NCBI GenBank assembly: GCA_027563935.2
Contig: CM050449.1
Span: 45,668,507-45,732,506, forward strand
Source of the DNA: Costus lasius
Lineage: Eukaryota > Streptophyta > Magnoliopsida > Zingiberales > Costaceae
Direction of reading: 5' to 3'
DNA length: 64,000 bases
Shown: in pieces, positions 34,842 through 48,456 of the stretch
How positions within the stretch are numbered: the stretch's first letter is position 1
Layout: each line of letters opens with the position of its first letter
Position numbers and translations under genes: made by a program
Notes under the pieces: model-generated
What the model was told of the DNA's origin: nothing
Databases searched by the model: none
What the model saw: the letters and a program-made list of their open reading frames with translations, nothing else

Positions 34842-37800
34842 TGTAACATCCCACATTCTTAACCCCAAACTAATGGCACATTTCATAAAAGAAACAGGAT
34901 GTTTCATATAAGATCGATCATATGCTAGGTAAAACCGAGTTCAAGAAAAACACGATCTGAAAATTTCCATAAATCCATACATACAAATTCACAAAACACA
35001 AATCTCATAAATCACATAAGGGTACCTGCCACCACGCAATCCTTGCACTAGACATATGCAAGGCAACAGTTATATCAAAACCGATTCAAATTCATAAAAT
35101 CCATAAAGGTACCTGCCACCAGGCAATACTTGCACTAGACATATGCAAGTTACAGGGTATATCAAAACCGATTGCACAGAATATACAACAAGCCGAAATT
35201 CAAAACACAATCACAAAATCGATTTCATAAACTCATACCAAACACCGAAACCAGGCTGAAGCCCGCGGTGACACAAAAATCAAACTCAGTTAACTGCCAC
35301 AATCTGGCAACACAAATTCACATAGTTCACATGGTTCACATCACATGGTTCACATAGTTCATATAAATCATATGGCTTAGCCACAACCGGCCCCAGAAAA
35401 TTTTAGCATAAAAGTTCTTAAGCAGCAAACATAATATCCACGCCCATGTTACTCATGAAATGCGCCCCTGCTCTATGCCTGAAAATAATGAGGGGTGAGC
35501 TACACAGCCCAGTGAGTGGATAGTCTAAATCGACCATCCATAACATACACTCAAAAATATAGGCAGATTATTTTTAAAAATCTTTAACAAGAACATTATG
35601 TCAACATATAACAAAATAAAGAAACAGAAATCATATAGACAGTCAGATGTACACACTAGCATATAACAAACTCATGTTCACAAACTCAGGTTCTAGAGTT
35701 TTACTCTAACCCAATTAAACACATATATTTTAAACCAACTAAACACACCATACTTAATTAACCTAGTTGTCCAGCATATTCAGTAGTGACCAATATGGTC
35801 TAACCCGGCTTGGCCAAAGCACTGGGAGCTGCAAAATCTCGTGCAACACATAAACATGGATAGTGAGTAGAATCAAGAGGTGGCCCCCGCCAGGTCACGA
35901 CGTGGCACTTTGCTCTCTCACCCCATAACATATCAGAGTGATGACATCAAGAGGTGGCCCCTGTCTGATCAAGACATGGCACTTTGCGTCTTATATCACC
36001 CCATCACATAAAGAGTAATGACATCAAGAGGTGGCCCCTGTCTGATCAAGACATGGCACTTTGCGTCTTATATTACCCCATCACATAAAAGAGTAGTGAC
36101 ATCAAGAGGTGGCCCCTGTCCGACCAAGACATGGCACTTTGCGTCAAAACCCGTTCTCCCAAAAGGTTCCTACTGGACAACAGACACATCTTATTTCATA
36201 TTTCACATAGGTGAACATATTTCACAAAGGTGGACTCCTAAGTGTCAACTAGACTCTAGGATAGTCATCACAAAAATCATATCGGGCAGGCTGAACATCA
36301 ACCCTCATCACAATAATCATAATAGGCAGGCTGAACATCAACCTCCTCACATATCACAATACAGGGCTGAAATTCAAACCCTTAACATAACACATAAGGA
36401 CTATCCCCTTGAGTTCATAGTTACACCTAGCCTTAGTCCTAACCATCACATAATCTCATAATTTTCCAAATTCACATAACCCATAATTTTTCCCAATTCA
36501 CATAATCACACATCTTGTTCAAAATTCACATGATCACACATATTGCTCAAAATCATATAACATAACACATAATATTTTATATTCGAATATCACCGAATAT
36601 AGTGTAGTCCTTAAATTTCAGGCTGGTCAGTTCAGTGTAATTTTGCTAAATTATCACCCAATGTTCTCAAACATGATTACATGATATTAATTAAATAAAC
36701 ATGAGTTTTACAACATAACATTATTGGCAATTTATCAAGCACCCATAAAATTCGACATATAACATTTATCATGCGCCCCAAAAATCAACATAAAATTAAA
36801 GCATAATTGCTTTACAAATCACACATGTAACCCACGGTTTTTCAAACATAATATCAATTTAAAAATACACCTTAATTAACACCTTAGTTAACAAGAATTT
36901 CATACTCAAGATCAATGATTTAATGCTTCCTAAACTCCACACAATAATTACCCTAAATTCGGTTTTCATGGAGATATGCCTTAAATTCGGTTTTCATGGA
37001 AAATACCCTAAACTAACTTTTCATGGAGAAATATCAAGATTCAATTCACATGTAAACATGTTAACCACAATATCAAGATTAATATCAAATTTCGGTTTTC
37101 ATAAATGAATGGCTCAAATTCGGTTTTTAGCATGATAAAACTTTCCAATCAATCTAACTCATTAATTAATACAACCAAATTGCTAGGAATCGAAAAGACA
37201 CACCACTCACCTCTTAAACCGAAAATTCTCCACAAAAGAAATCGTCTAAAGCTTTTAAGTCGCCCAAAAATCTTCAAGAACTCGCCAAAGGAATTTCTTC
37301 TCTTCAAGGAAAAATCGCCAAGGGAAGAAGATGAAGAAAATCACCTCAAAACTCTTCAAGAATCGCCTCTTCTTCTCAAGCCGTCGCCCACAATTTTCCT
37401 CAAGCCAAAATCGCCAAAAACTCTTACCCTAAGCGCAATTCCCACTTAAACTTTGGATTTTAAAATTTTAAACCCATTAACCCATTAATTCAAATAGATT
37501 TAACCCATTTAACTAACTAAATTCGAATTTTAAAACCCAATTAGTTAATCCGATTAGGACTTAATCCATTTAACTAATAATTTGAATTTTAAATCTAATA
37601 TCCAATTAATTATTTCACTTAAACACAAATCCAATAAGGATTTAATTAATATCCAATAAGGATTTAATTAATTAACCAATAAGGTCTAATTAATTAACCA
37701 ATAAGTTCTAATTAATTAACTTACAATTTACAACCATAAATCCTACTTAATTTATCATGAACAACCAATAATAATTTATCATAAATCAGTCAACAATCAA

Positions 37801-37949
37801 ATAAACAATCTCTAATTTATTTACAATAAATTAACAACCAAAATCTCTAGTTAATTAACTTACAAATAACCAATCACTTAACCGAAATCCAATAATTTTA
37901 TTTAAATCCAAATAATGCTTACTAGAACTTAAGATCCTTGGATCTTACA
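34842..37949 (-). repeat. 3' LTR of chromovirus D
   Basis: 3108 bp, plus-strand ends TGTAACATCC and ATCTTACA. It contains a two-copy 85-bp repeat (35022-35175), a four-copy 74-78-bp repeat (35872-36147) and AT-rich sequence with many ATTAATTAA motifs (37600-37860). Confidence 0.95.
35872..36147 (-). repeat. Minisatellite of about 76 bp, four units, in LTR of D
   Basis: Units begin ATCAAGAGGTGGCCCC at 35872, 35946, 36023 and 36101. The last is truncated. The identical array recurs in the other LTR at 43745-44020. Confidence 0.85.
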
Positions 37950-37964
37950 TTCCTCCCTCCTTAT
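37950..37964 (-). other. Polypurine tract of chromovirus D
   Basis: On the minus strand the sequence reads AAGGAGGGAGGAA directly before the LTR. Confidence 0.8.
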
Positions 37965-37978
37965 AAAGCTTTAGTCCT

Positions 37979-40900
37979 CTAAAGCTCAGCATCCATATCA
38001 TCAAAGAGGTAAGCATAAAATTTCCTCATATCAGCTTCAGTCTCCCATGTCGCCTCCTCCACTGACTGATTTCCCCAGATAACCTTTACCAAAGGTATAG
38101 TCTTGTTCCTCAGGACTTTATCTTTTCTATCCACAATCCGGAGAGGTCTTTCCTCAAAAGTCAAATCACTCTGAATCTGAAGAGGTTCCAACTCCAATAC
38201 ATGAGATGGATCAGGATGATATTTCCTCAATGCAGAGACATGGAATACATTATGCACATGATCCATAGCAGGAGGCAAAGCTAACCGGTAAGCCACTGGA
38301 CCAATTCTCTCAATAATATCAAAAGGGCCTACAAACCTAGGGCTCAACTTGCCCTTTTTGCCAAACCTCATTACACCCTTAGTAGGTGACACCTTCAAGA
38401 ACACATGATCCCCTACCATAAACTCCAACGAACGACGACGGTCATCAGCATAACTCTTCTGTCTGTCCCGAGAAATTTTCAGTTTATCCTGAATCTCTCT
38501 GACCTTATCAGTAGTCTCCTGAACTGCATCAGATCTCAAAATTATTCTGTCACCAGTTTCCTCCCAACACAAGGGAGTCCTACACCTTCTCCCATACAAA
38601 GCCTCATATGGAGCCATCTGAATACTAGAGTGGAAGCTATTATTATAAGTAAACTCTATCAAAGATAGATCCCGGTTCCACTCAGAACTCCAATCAACCA
38701 CATAGGCTCTCAACAAGTCTTCTAGAGTCTGTATAGTACGCTCCGTCTGGCCATCAGACTGAGGATGATATGCTGTACTAAAACTCAACTTAGTACCCAA
38801 ACCTTCCTGTAGACTCTTCCAAAATCTGGACAAAAATCGAGAGTCCCTATCAGACACAATATCAACCGGAACTCCATGCAGTCTGACTATCTCATCAATG
38901 TACAACCTAGCCAGTCTCTCTAGAGAATAAGTCATCTTAATCGGAAGAAAATGGGCTGATTTAGTGAGTCTATCAACAATCACCCAAATAGCATCATGAC
39001 CCAATCTGGTTCTGGGCAAACCACATACAAAATCCATACTGATGCATTCCCACTTCCACTTAGGAATAGGAAGAGGCTGCAACAAACCACCAGGCTTCTG
39101 ATGTTCAGCCTTTACAGTCTGACAGGTTAAACACCTAGAGACAAAATCAGTTATTTCTTTCTTCATACCCGGCCACCAAAAACTTTTCTTGAGGTCCTGA
39201 TACATCTTTGTCACACCAGGATGTAGAGAATATTTGGAGTTATGGCTGTCCTCCAATATTTCTTTCCTCAAGCTTGGTTCCTCAGGGACACATACCCTTC
39301 CACGAAACCGAAGAATACCATCATCAGACAGGCTAAAATCCTGAACTGCGCCATCAACCAGACTATCCCTGATCTGAACTAATCTCGGATCCACAGACTG
39401 CTGATCTCTGATCTTCTGCAACAAAGCAGACTGTACTCTGAGAAAAGCCACATAACCTGACTGAACTCTAGGAGTAACACTGATCCTGAGATCGCTGAAC
39501 TCCTGCAGTAACCGCCACTCACTGACTCGTAAAGCAGCTACTGAAGTAACTGGATGTCTGCTCAGAGCATCCGCCACTACATTGGCCTTTCCAGCCCGAT
39601 ACTGAATAGAGAAGTCATAATCTTTGATCAACTCCATCCATCTTCTCTGTCTCATGTTCAAGTCCTTCTGAGTGAAGATATACTTGAGACTCTGGTGATC
39701 AGTGAACAGATCAAACTCCTGACCCAACAAATAGTGACGCCATATCTTCAAAGCAAAGACTACGGCCGCCAACTCTAAATCATGAGTAGGGTAGTTCAAT
39801 TCATACTCCTTCAGTTGTCTCGAAGCATAGGCTACTACAGAACCCTTCTGCATCAAGACACAACCCAACCCTTTGCCAGAAGCATCTGTATAAACAGTAA
39901 ACCTTTCCCCATCACTAGGAATACTGAGGATCGGTGTACTAGTCAATCTCCTTTTCAGCTCTTGAAAACTCTCTTCACACTTATCATCCCAAATAAACTT
40001 AGCCTCCTTTCTGGTCAATTTAGTTAAAGGACCCGCCAGCTTGGAGAATCCCTCAACAAATCGCCGGTAGTAACCTGCTAAACCCAGGAAACTCCTGATC
40101 TCAGTAGCACTAGTCGGTCTTCCCCAATTAAGAATGGCTTGCACTTTAACTGGATCCACAGACACCCCCTGACCAGAAATCACATGTCCAAGGAAACTGA
40201 TCTTTTCCAGCCAGAATTCACACTTACTAGCCTTGGCATATAATCGGTTCTTCCTCAAGATCTCGAGTACTCTGCGCAAATCACTGACATGATCTGAGGT
40301 AGTCTGAGAGTACACCAATATATCGTCTATAAAGACCACCACACAAGAGTCAAGCAACTCATGGAATACCCTGTTCATCAAATCCATGAAGACAGCAGGT
40401 GCATTCGTCAGTCCAAAAGGCATAACTAAAAATTCGAAATGCCCATACCTGGTCCTGAAAGCAGTCTTAAATATATCCTCATCCTTGACTCTAAGCTGAT
40501 AATACCCTGATCTCATATCAATCTTAGAGAACACTGTAGCTCCCTGTAATTGATCAAATAGATCATCAATTCTGGGAAGAGGATACTTATTCTTGATAGT
40601 CACTTGGTTCAATTGCCTGTAGTCTATACACATCCTCAGGGTTCCATCTTTCTTCTTCACAAATAGCACTGGCGCTCCCCAAGGAGAAGCACTAGGCCGA
40701 ATATATCCTTTCTCTAACAATTCCTCCAGTTGTTTCTTAAGCTCAGCCAACTCTGAAGTAGCCATACGATAAGGAGCTCTGGAGATAGGTGCCGTACCTG
40801 GCGCCAACTCAATGCCAAACTCTACTTCTCTTATCGGTGGCAAGCCTGAAAATTCTTCAGAGAACACATCAGGAAATTCTTTCACCACCGCCATCTGAGT

Positions 40901-42571
40901 CAAATCAGAAGTAGGATCATCCTGCACCTTAACATGCGCAAGATAACCCTTGCATCCACTAGCCAGTAATTTCCTGGCCTGCAAGAAAGATATCACATGC
41001 GGTCCTTGGTCTGACACTAGACCTCTCACAAACAGTCGATTCCCATCTAACAAATTCAAAGTGATTACTTTCTCAAAGCAATCCACAGAGGCATGATGGG
41101 AAGACAACCAATCCATTCCTAAGATGATATCATAATCTTGCATGTCTAAGAGGATTAGATCTACCAGAAACTCATAACCCTCTACATGTACTACACAGTC
41201 AGCACAAACAGTATCTGTAGATAACGATTTTCCTAAGGGAGTACTCACAGACACAGCATAATTCATCACCTTAGGTAACATAGGTAAACATGCAGCAAAC
41301 TTAACAGATACAAAAGATAAATTTGCACCAGGGTCAAATAATATGCGGGCTAACTGATCAAATACGAATAAAGTACCTTCCACGACGGATCGGGAAGCTC
41401 GTGTATCCTTCTCAGCCACAGCATACACTCTAGTCTGGACTGTAGGCTTATCTGTGCCTCTAGGTTGCATCTCAGGTTCTTTGCAGTCCTTAGCCATGTG
41501 CCCTGGTTTCTTACACCTGAAGCATATACCATTCTTCCTATGGCAGTCTTTCACTAGATGTCCCTTGAGCCCACAATGACTACAAGTGATACCGTTTCTT
41601 GCATCCCTGGCATCCCTGAACTGCTGCGGTGCATCCCTGGACTGCTGCGGTGCCTTGTAGGAGTAAGGCTTATACCTGCTCTTCTTATAATCTTTATGCC
41701 TACGGTACTTCTTACCCTTGCCGCCACTGCCATGCTGAGGAACCGCCGCCTCAGCTGCAGGAACTACTGTCACGGCAACATGAGAACTCCTCTCAGATAT
41801 ATACCTCTCAATGGTGCGCGCTCGCCCAACAGTTTCAACATAGGTCTCCAAGTGTTGAGCACTAACCTGCTCTCTAATGTCCCATCTGAGACCTCTGAGA
41901 AACTTAGTAGCTCTCCTCTTTTCAGTATTTATCAGGTGAGGAGCATACTTTCCCAATTTCGTGAACTGTAATTCATACTGGTCCACTGTCATATCACCCT
42001 GCTCCAGATGAATAAATTCCACCTCTCGGTCCTCAACCAAGCTATCTGGGAAGTACTTCTCGTTAAATCGAGACCAGAAGTAAGGCCAGTCTACAGTCTC
42101 ATGTCTTTCTTCGGCAAGTCTCACCACGCCTTTCCACCACTCATCTGCGTCAGCACGCATCATGTAGGTGGCCAGACATAACTTGTCTTCATCCGAGCAA
42201 CGCATAACTTGGAAAATCTTTTCCAAGCACAACTGCCAATTCTCGGCATTACTGGATTCTGAGCCCCCATAAAATGAGCTAGGACCCAGTTTCTAGAATT
42301 CACTCACAAGTGAAGCATAGCGCCTGTGAGCGCCCTCCTGAGCGTCATCCCCCACTGCCCGAGTAGTAGTCTGGGGTCTCTCTTGAGTCAGCTGCTGCAA
42401 AAGCTGCTGTTGTGCTTCTTGGTGCTGAGTCTGCTGCTGCTGCAGCATCTGAGCTTGCCTCTCTATCATAGCACCTTGTTGCTGAACCATGCCAGTCAGA
42501 GCCTCAATAGTTCTCGTGAGGTTCGGGGTCTGCTCGCCCTCATCACTAGCATTTCCTCTGGTTCGCACCAT
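37979..42571 (-). pseudogene. Chromovirus D gag-pol polyprotein with one stop in gag
   Basis: One frame of 1530 codons, broken by TAG at 42293-42295 (codon 93); the same frame then stays open to the end. Order: Gln-rich N terminus (QQQGAMIERQAQMLQQQQTQ), gag capsid ([17 protein letters not shown]), two zinc knuckles ([14 protein letters not shown] and [14 protein letters not shown]), and a protease site reading FDPGA instead of D-[ST]-GA. Reverse transcriptase has CIDYRQLN and [10 protein letters not shown]. RNase H has [17 protein letters not shown] and ADALSRH. Integrase has the HHCC region (HPGVTKM..CLTCQ), [12 protein letters not shown] and [11 protein letters not shown]. The C-terminal 60 residues are chromodomain-like ([32 protein letters not shown]). 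Chromodomains of this class bind modified histone H3 and steer integration to heterochromatin. The stop probably inactivates this copy unless read through. Confidence 0.94.
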
Positions 42572-42714
42572 CTTAAATGCCTACACACGCATATCATAGT
42601 CACACACATATCATAGTCAGGAAAACAATCATAAACCTATTAGGTGTCTAGCAATACACAAACATGTTTTCCCCCAAACTAAGTTTTAGCTAGCCAACTC
42701 CTCTGATACCATTC
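42572..42714 (-). other. Leader and primer-binding site of chromovirus D
   Basis: The plus-strand CTCTGATACCA at 42701-42711 is the complement of the tRNA-Met primer-binding motif, three bases from the LTR. The leader is only about 130 bases. Confidence 0.85.
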
Positions 42715-45700
42715 TGTAACATCCCACATTCTTAACCCCAAACTAATGGCACATTTCATAAAAGAAACAGGATGTTTCATATAAGATCGATCATATGCTA
42801 GGTAAAACCGAGTTCAAGAAAAACACGATCTGAAAATTTCCATAAATCCATACATACAAATTCACAAAACACAAATCTCATAAATCACATAAGGGTACCT
42901 GCCACCACGCAATCCTTGCACTAGACATATGCAAGGCAACAGTTATATCAAAACCGATTCAAATTCATAAAATCCATAAAGGTACCTGCCACCAGGCAAT
43001 ACTTGCACTAGACATATGCAAGTTACAGGGTATATCAAAACCGATTGCACAGAATATACAACAAGCCGAAATTCAAAACACAATCACAAAATCGATTTCA
43101 TAAACTCATACCAAACACCGAAACCAGGCTGAAGCCCGCGGTGACACAAAAATCAAACTCAGTTAACTGCCACAATCTGGCAACACAAATTCACATAGTT
43201 CACATGGTTCACATCACATGGTTCACATAGTTCATATAAATCATATGGCTTAGCCACAACCGGCCCCAGAAAATTTTAGCATAAAAGTTCTTAAGCAGCA
43301 AACATAATATCCACGCCTATGTTACTCATGAAATGCGCCCCTGCTCTATGCCTGAAAATAATGAGGGGTGAGCTACACAGCCCAGTGAGTGGATAGTCTA
43401 AATCGACCATCCATAACATACACTCAAAAATATAGGCAGATTATTTTTAAAAATCTTTAACAAGAACATTATGTCAACATATAACAAAATAAAGAAACAG
43501 AAATCATATAGACAGTCAGATGTACACACTAGCATATAACAAACTCATGTTCACAAACTCAGGTTCTAGAGTTTTACTCTAACCCAATTAAACACATATA
43601 TTTTAAACCAACTAAACACACCATACTTAATTAACCTAGTTGTCCAGCATATTCAGTAGTGACCAATATGGTCTAACCCGGCTTGGCCAAAGCACTGGGA
43701 GCTGCAAAATCTCGTGCAACACATAAACATGGATAGTGAGTAGAATCAAGAGGTGGCCCCCGCCAGGTCACGACGTGGCACTTTGCTCTCTCACCCCATA
43801 ACATATCAGAGTGATGACATCAAGAGGTGGCCCCTGTCTGATCAAGACATGGCACTTTGCGTCTTATATCACCCCATCACATAAAGAGTAATGACATCAA
43901 GAGGTGGCCCCTGTCTGATCAAGACATGGCACTTTGCGTCTTATATTACCCCATCACATAAAAGAGTAGTGACATCAAGAGGTGGCCCCTGTCCGACCAA
44001 GACATGGCACTTTGCGTCAAAACCCGTTCTCCCAAAAGGTTCCTACTGGACAACAGACACATCTTATTTCATATTTCACATAGGTGAACATATTTCACAA
44101 AGGTGGACTCCTAAGTGTCAACTAGACTCTAGGATAGTCATCACAAAAATCATATCGGGCAGGCTGAACATCAACCCTCATCACAATAATCATAATAGGC
44201 AGGCTGAACATCAACCTCCTCACATATCACAATACAGGGCTGAAATTCAAACCCTTAACATAACACATAAGGACTATCCCCTTGAGTTCATAGTTACACC
44301 TAGCCTTAGTCCTAACCATCACATAATCTCATAATTTTCCAAATTCACATAACCCATAATTTTTCCCAATTCACATAATCACACATCTTGTTCAAAATTC
44401 ACATGATCACACATATTGCTCAAAATCATATAACATAACACATAATATTTTATATTCGAATATCACCGAATATAGTGTAGTCCTTAAATTTCAGGCTGGT
44501 CAGTTCAGTGTAATTTTGCTAAATTATCACCCAATGTTCTCAAACATGATTACATGATATTAATTAAATAAACATGAGTTTTACAACATAACATTATTGG
44601 CAATTTATCAAGCACCCATAAAATTCGACATATAACATTTATCATGCGCCCCAAAAATCAACATAAAATTAAAGCATAATTGCTTTACAAATCACACATG
44701 TAACCCACGGTTTTTCAAACATAATATCAATTTAAAAATACACCTTAATTAACACCTTAGTTAACAAGAATTTCATACTCAAGATCAATGATTTAATGCT
44801 TCCTAAACTCCACACAATAATTACCCTAAATTCGGTTTTCATGGAGATATGCCTTAAATTCGGTTTTCATGGAAAATACCCTAAACTAACTTTTCATGGA
44901 GAAATATCAAGATTCAATTCACATGTAAACATGTTAACCACAATATCAAGATTAATATCAAATTTCGGTTTTCATAAATGAATGGCTCAAATTCGGTTTT
45001 TAGCATGATAAAACTTTCCAATCAATCTAACTCATTAATTAATACAACCAAATTGCTAGGAATCGAAAAGACACACCACTCACCTCTTAAACCGAAAATT
45101 CTCCACAAAAGAAATCGTCTAAAGCTTTTAAGTCGCCCAAAAATCTTCAAGAACTCGCCAAAGGAATTTCTTCTCTTCAAGGAAAAATCGCCAAGGGAAG
45201 AAGATGAAGAAAATCACCTCAAAACTCTTCAAGAATCGCCTCTTCTTCTCAAGCCGTCGCCCACAATTTTCCTCAAGCCAAAATCGCCAAAAACTCTTAC
45301 CCTAAGCGCAATTCCCACTTAAACTTTGGATTTTAAAATTTTAAACCCATTAACCCATTAATTCAAATAGATTTAACCCATTTAACTAACTAAATTCGAA
45401 TTTTAAAACCCAATTAGTTAATCCGATTAGGACTTAATCCATTTAACTAATAATTTGAATTTTAAATCTAATATCCAATTAATTATTTCACTTAAACACA
45501 AATCCAATAAGGATTTAATTAATATCCAATAAGGATTTAATTAATTAACCAATAAGGTCTAATTAATTAACCAATAAGTTCTAATTAATTAACTTACAAT
45601 TTACAACCATAAATCCTACTTAATTTATCATGAACAACCAATAATAATTTATCATAAATCAGTCAACAATCAAATAAACAATCTCTAATTTATTTACAAT

Positions 45701-45822
45701 AAATTAACAACCAAAATCTCTAGTTAATTAACTTACAAATAACCAATCACTTAACCGAAATCCAATAATTTTATTTAAATCCAAATAATGCTTACCAGAA
45801 CTTAAGATCCTTGGATCTTACA
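42715..45822 (-). repeat. 5' LTR of chromovirus D
   Basis: 3108 bp, nearly identical to 34842-37949. Its right end ATCTTACA is followed by target duplication AAATG. Confidence 0.95.
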
Positions 45823-45827
45823 AAATG

Positions 45828-46771
45828 CGCCTGGTCCCAGAGTCGAACTCTGGACCTCCCACCTGGTCTAGCCACTGCTGCATGCACCTCTGCCAAGTGT
45901 GCTCTATGCTCTTGTCTGATTAATTTACAAATTAATCTATCTAGACAAGATTGACTCGCAGGTCAATTACATTTTATAAATTAAATGCAATGTGATGCGC
46001 AGATCACAATAAAAATTAATTTACAAATTTTAACCAGGCTCGCAGGCCCCAGCACAGCACACATTAATTAGCGTCCCACATAAGATTAAATAAACAAGCA
46101 CATGCTTACAATCAACATGTGATCCAATCATGAAAATTAAATTTTGAAAAAACCCCATAGGCATCAATTTTAATTTCCTTATTTGCCCTACTACCTTACA
46201 ACGGTCCATTACTAGGGATCCACTCATCCAACCTAGTCAGATCCACTGCCCTTGCATGCACCAAGTCCTAACTGACTTGAGTCAACCAAAAGGTCAACCA
46301 TGCATGCACTAGGGCTGAACAACCTACATGAGATCTGGCAAGCGGGTGTGACCCCGGGCCTAACTCATGTGTGTTCACTAGTCGTCTCAATCAGATATCG
46401 CTACACGCCTGTCTGCAGTCGACCTATAGCCACCAGGTGCTATCGCACAGGTGCTATCTGGTCAACCCATCAAGGCTGTCAGATGATCTGATCAGACTGT
46501 CTGGATCTCACCTAGGGGATGACTTCAACCCTAATAACCCGTCTAAGGGTTTAAAGCAGGGCCTTAGATCTATAATGATAGTCGCGCATGTCATTAGGGT
46601 TTTTAGAAAAACAACTACAACAACATAGATGCGCTATCAACACACATGCGCCAAGAATGAACAATGTACATGTAAGTCTCGCATGTAAGAAAGATCTAAG
46701 GTTGCGCAAACATGGATCACTTCAGTTCAGCAATCATATAAATCATGCATTTTACTCCCTCTGATACCAAT
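45828..46771 (-). other. Leader of copia C, LTR-proximal part
   Basis: Continues the leader interrupted by D. Minus-strand features: primer-binding site (46758-46769), donor-like AG/GTGAGA (GT at 46510-46511), stem-loop homologous to the GCAA hairpin (46431-46453), A box (45885-45895) and B box (45840-45850) of the tRNA-like segment. Element D inserted 12 bases from the B box. Confidence 0.8.
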
Positions 46772-48456
46772 TGAAAGTCCCCAGAAGGGGGCGAAACCCT
46801 AAGGCATGGCGCCTATAAGATTTTTAAACAGCGGAAGAAGGTTTCTAGGGATCATTTGCATGAGATATGATCAACTATAAAAAAACCGATTGCAAACAAG
46901 TATGAAGGAATCGATTCTTACCAAGGCCATTGCTTGGATGGCGTCTAGGAAGAAGAGACTCAAGTGCTTCTCCTCCTTATGGCTCGCACACAAGATGTGA
47001 TCGCCTACTCCCTTAGTGCTCCTTGTGCTAGCAAGGTTCTAAGGAGTCCTTGTCGTATGGAAGGGAAGAGACGTTCTCCTCTGCTTGTCGAACTCACTCC
47101 AAGGTGTGAAGAAGTCACCACACACGAGAGCGTCGAGAGAGGAAAGGCAAGAAGTGAGAATAGAGCATGAAACTCTCAACGTGAGGCGTGGTCACGATTT
47201 GGAAACATGGTTTCCAAAAATAGTAAACCACTTCTCTTCATGCGACCAAGAGTTTACCCAAGCGCAAACCTCTCCTCTTTGAACCATGCGCTCAACTAAT
47301 GAGCCGGTTCAATTTAATTTTGGTTCAAAGACCAAATTAAACCAAGCCTTTTTGGTCTAGACCTCATTAAACCTAAAGGTTCCAGATCTAACCGTTCATC
47401 TCTTGATGCTCCTGATCTCACCGATCTAGCATCCATTCTCTCGATCGAAGCTTACCGATCTCAAGCCCTAATCAATCAAACATGATCAGACCAGATCTCA
47501 CTTACAATCAGAGATTAAATCCCTTTAAACTGAACTCAAACAATTCAGTCCACACGATCTGACTTAAGTAAGCCATATCATCAAATTGTGCGACCCTAAG
47601 GGTTTCCTTTAAATGTCGGTAACGATAACTTACGTCATCACGATCAGCGAGGGGTATCTAGCAACACATCACTGTCTCCTGATATAAAGGAAAGAGTTTT
47701 CCAAGACTACACCCAAACCACAGCACAAGTGTGAATCCAACTCACAAGGCATACATATTTCCTTTACCATTGGATGTTCTTATTGGACAAGCGTGTCAAG
47801 CTTGTAGCTCCAATACGATGAGCATGATTAGATCAGATGAACATAGTCACCTGGGTATGGCCATACACTTTCTCAATCACCTCATCTAGGGGGCCCCTTT
47901 AGAACATCACACTCCAATTAAGGAGACGGCAATCCTATGTCTATCACTAGTGCCCTAACCTGACTCAAGCTCACCATCCAAGATAGTCTATAATCATTAT
48001 GTTTCAAATGATATTGAACTACCTCAAAACAATGACAATCATCATTCAGAAACACAAGTGATCTCAAGTCAGAGGAAATGTGCCACTTGTCGCATTCAAG
48101 GATTATTCACATTGTGACAAACAATTGAATATCCTAGTAGGGTCTGTCCAGTACATCCAATGTACCCATGAGTCTACATCTTATTCCATGCTCGAAGCAT
48201 CCTATAAGATTAGAACACATATTAGTCTTAACCATATCAAGGCTGTCTCATGTTCACCAAGATATCTCCACTAAGGACTTTACAGCATGTCAGCCCAGCT
48301 GAACAGCTTTGAGACATTATTCAGAAGTACAATTATTGCAGCAGACAATGTAACAAACTGAATAACAACCATGCCTTTATAAACATAAAAGTTTATTACA
48401 TGATACTGATACATTCCCAAGGCCTCAAACATTAGCCTTAAGGGCATACCCCAACA
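46772..48456 (-). repeat. 5' LTR of copia C
   Basis: 1685 bp, plus-strand TGAAAGTCCCC..CCCCAACA, followed by target duplication TTATC. Confidence 0.93.

Larger units (their letters stand above)
34842..45822 (-). mobile_element. Ty3/gypsy chromovirus element D (Tekay/Del-like), complete
   Basis: 10,981 bp with perfect target duplication AAATG (34837-34841 and 45823-45827). Both LTRs are 3108 bp; I saw two mismatches, at about 35448/43321 and 37917-37925/45790-45798. Long LTRs, gypsy domain order and a C-terminal chromodomain fit the Tekay/Del clade. It is the deepest level of the central nest: Athila ORF1, solo LTR, C, D. Confidence 0.96.
28384..48456 (-). mobile_element. Ty1/copia family-1 element C, interrupted by element D
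   Basis: A minus-strand element with perfect target duplication TTATC (28379-28383 and 48457-48461). Without D it is about 9.1 kb. I counted around 20 LTR mismatches, roughly 1.2 percent. The gag ATG is changed to ACG and one stop breaks gag-pol. Confidence 0.94.

Noticed and set aside
35872..36147. CRISPR array
   Set aside because: Direct tandem units without distinct spacers, inside a plant LTR and duplicated in the second LTR.
35172..37449. Several frames of 61 to 147 codons in the LTR of D, repeated at 43045-45322
   Set aside because: They are duplicated only because both LTRs are nearly identical; composition is AT-rich and repeat-driven, with no domain.
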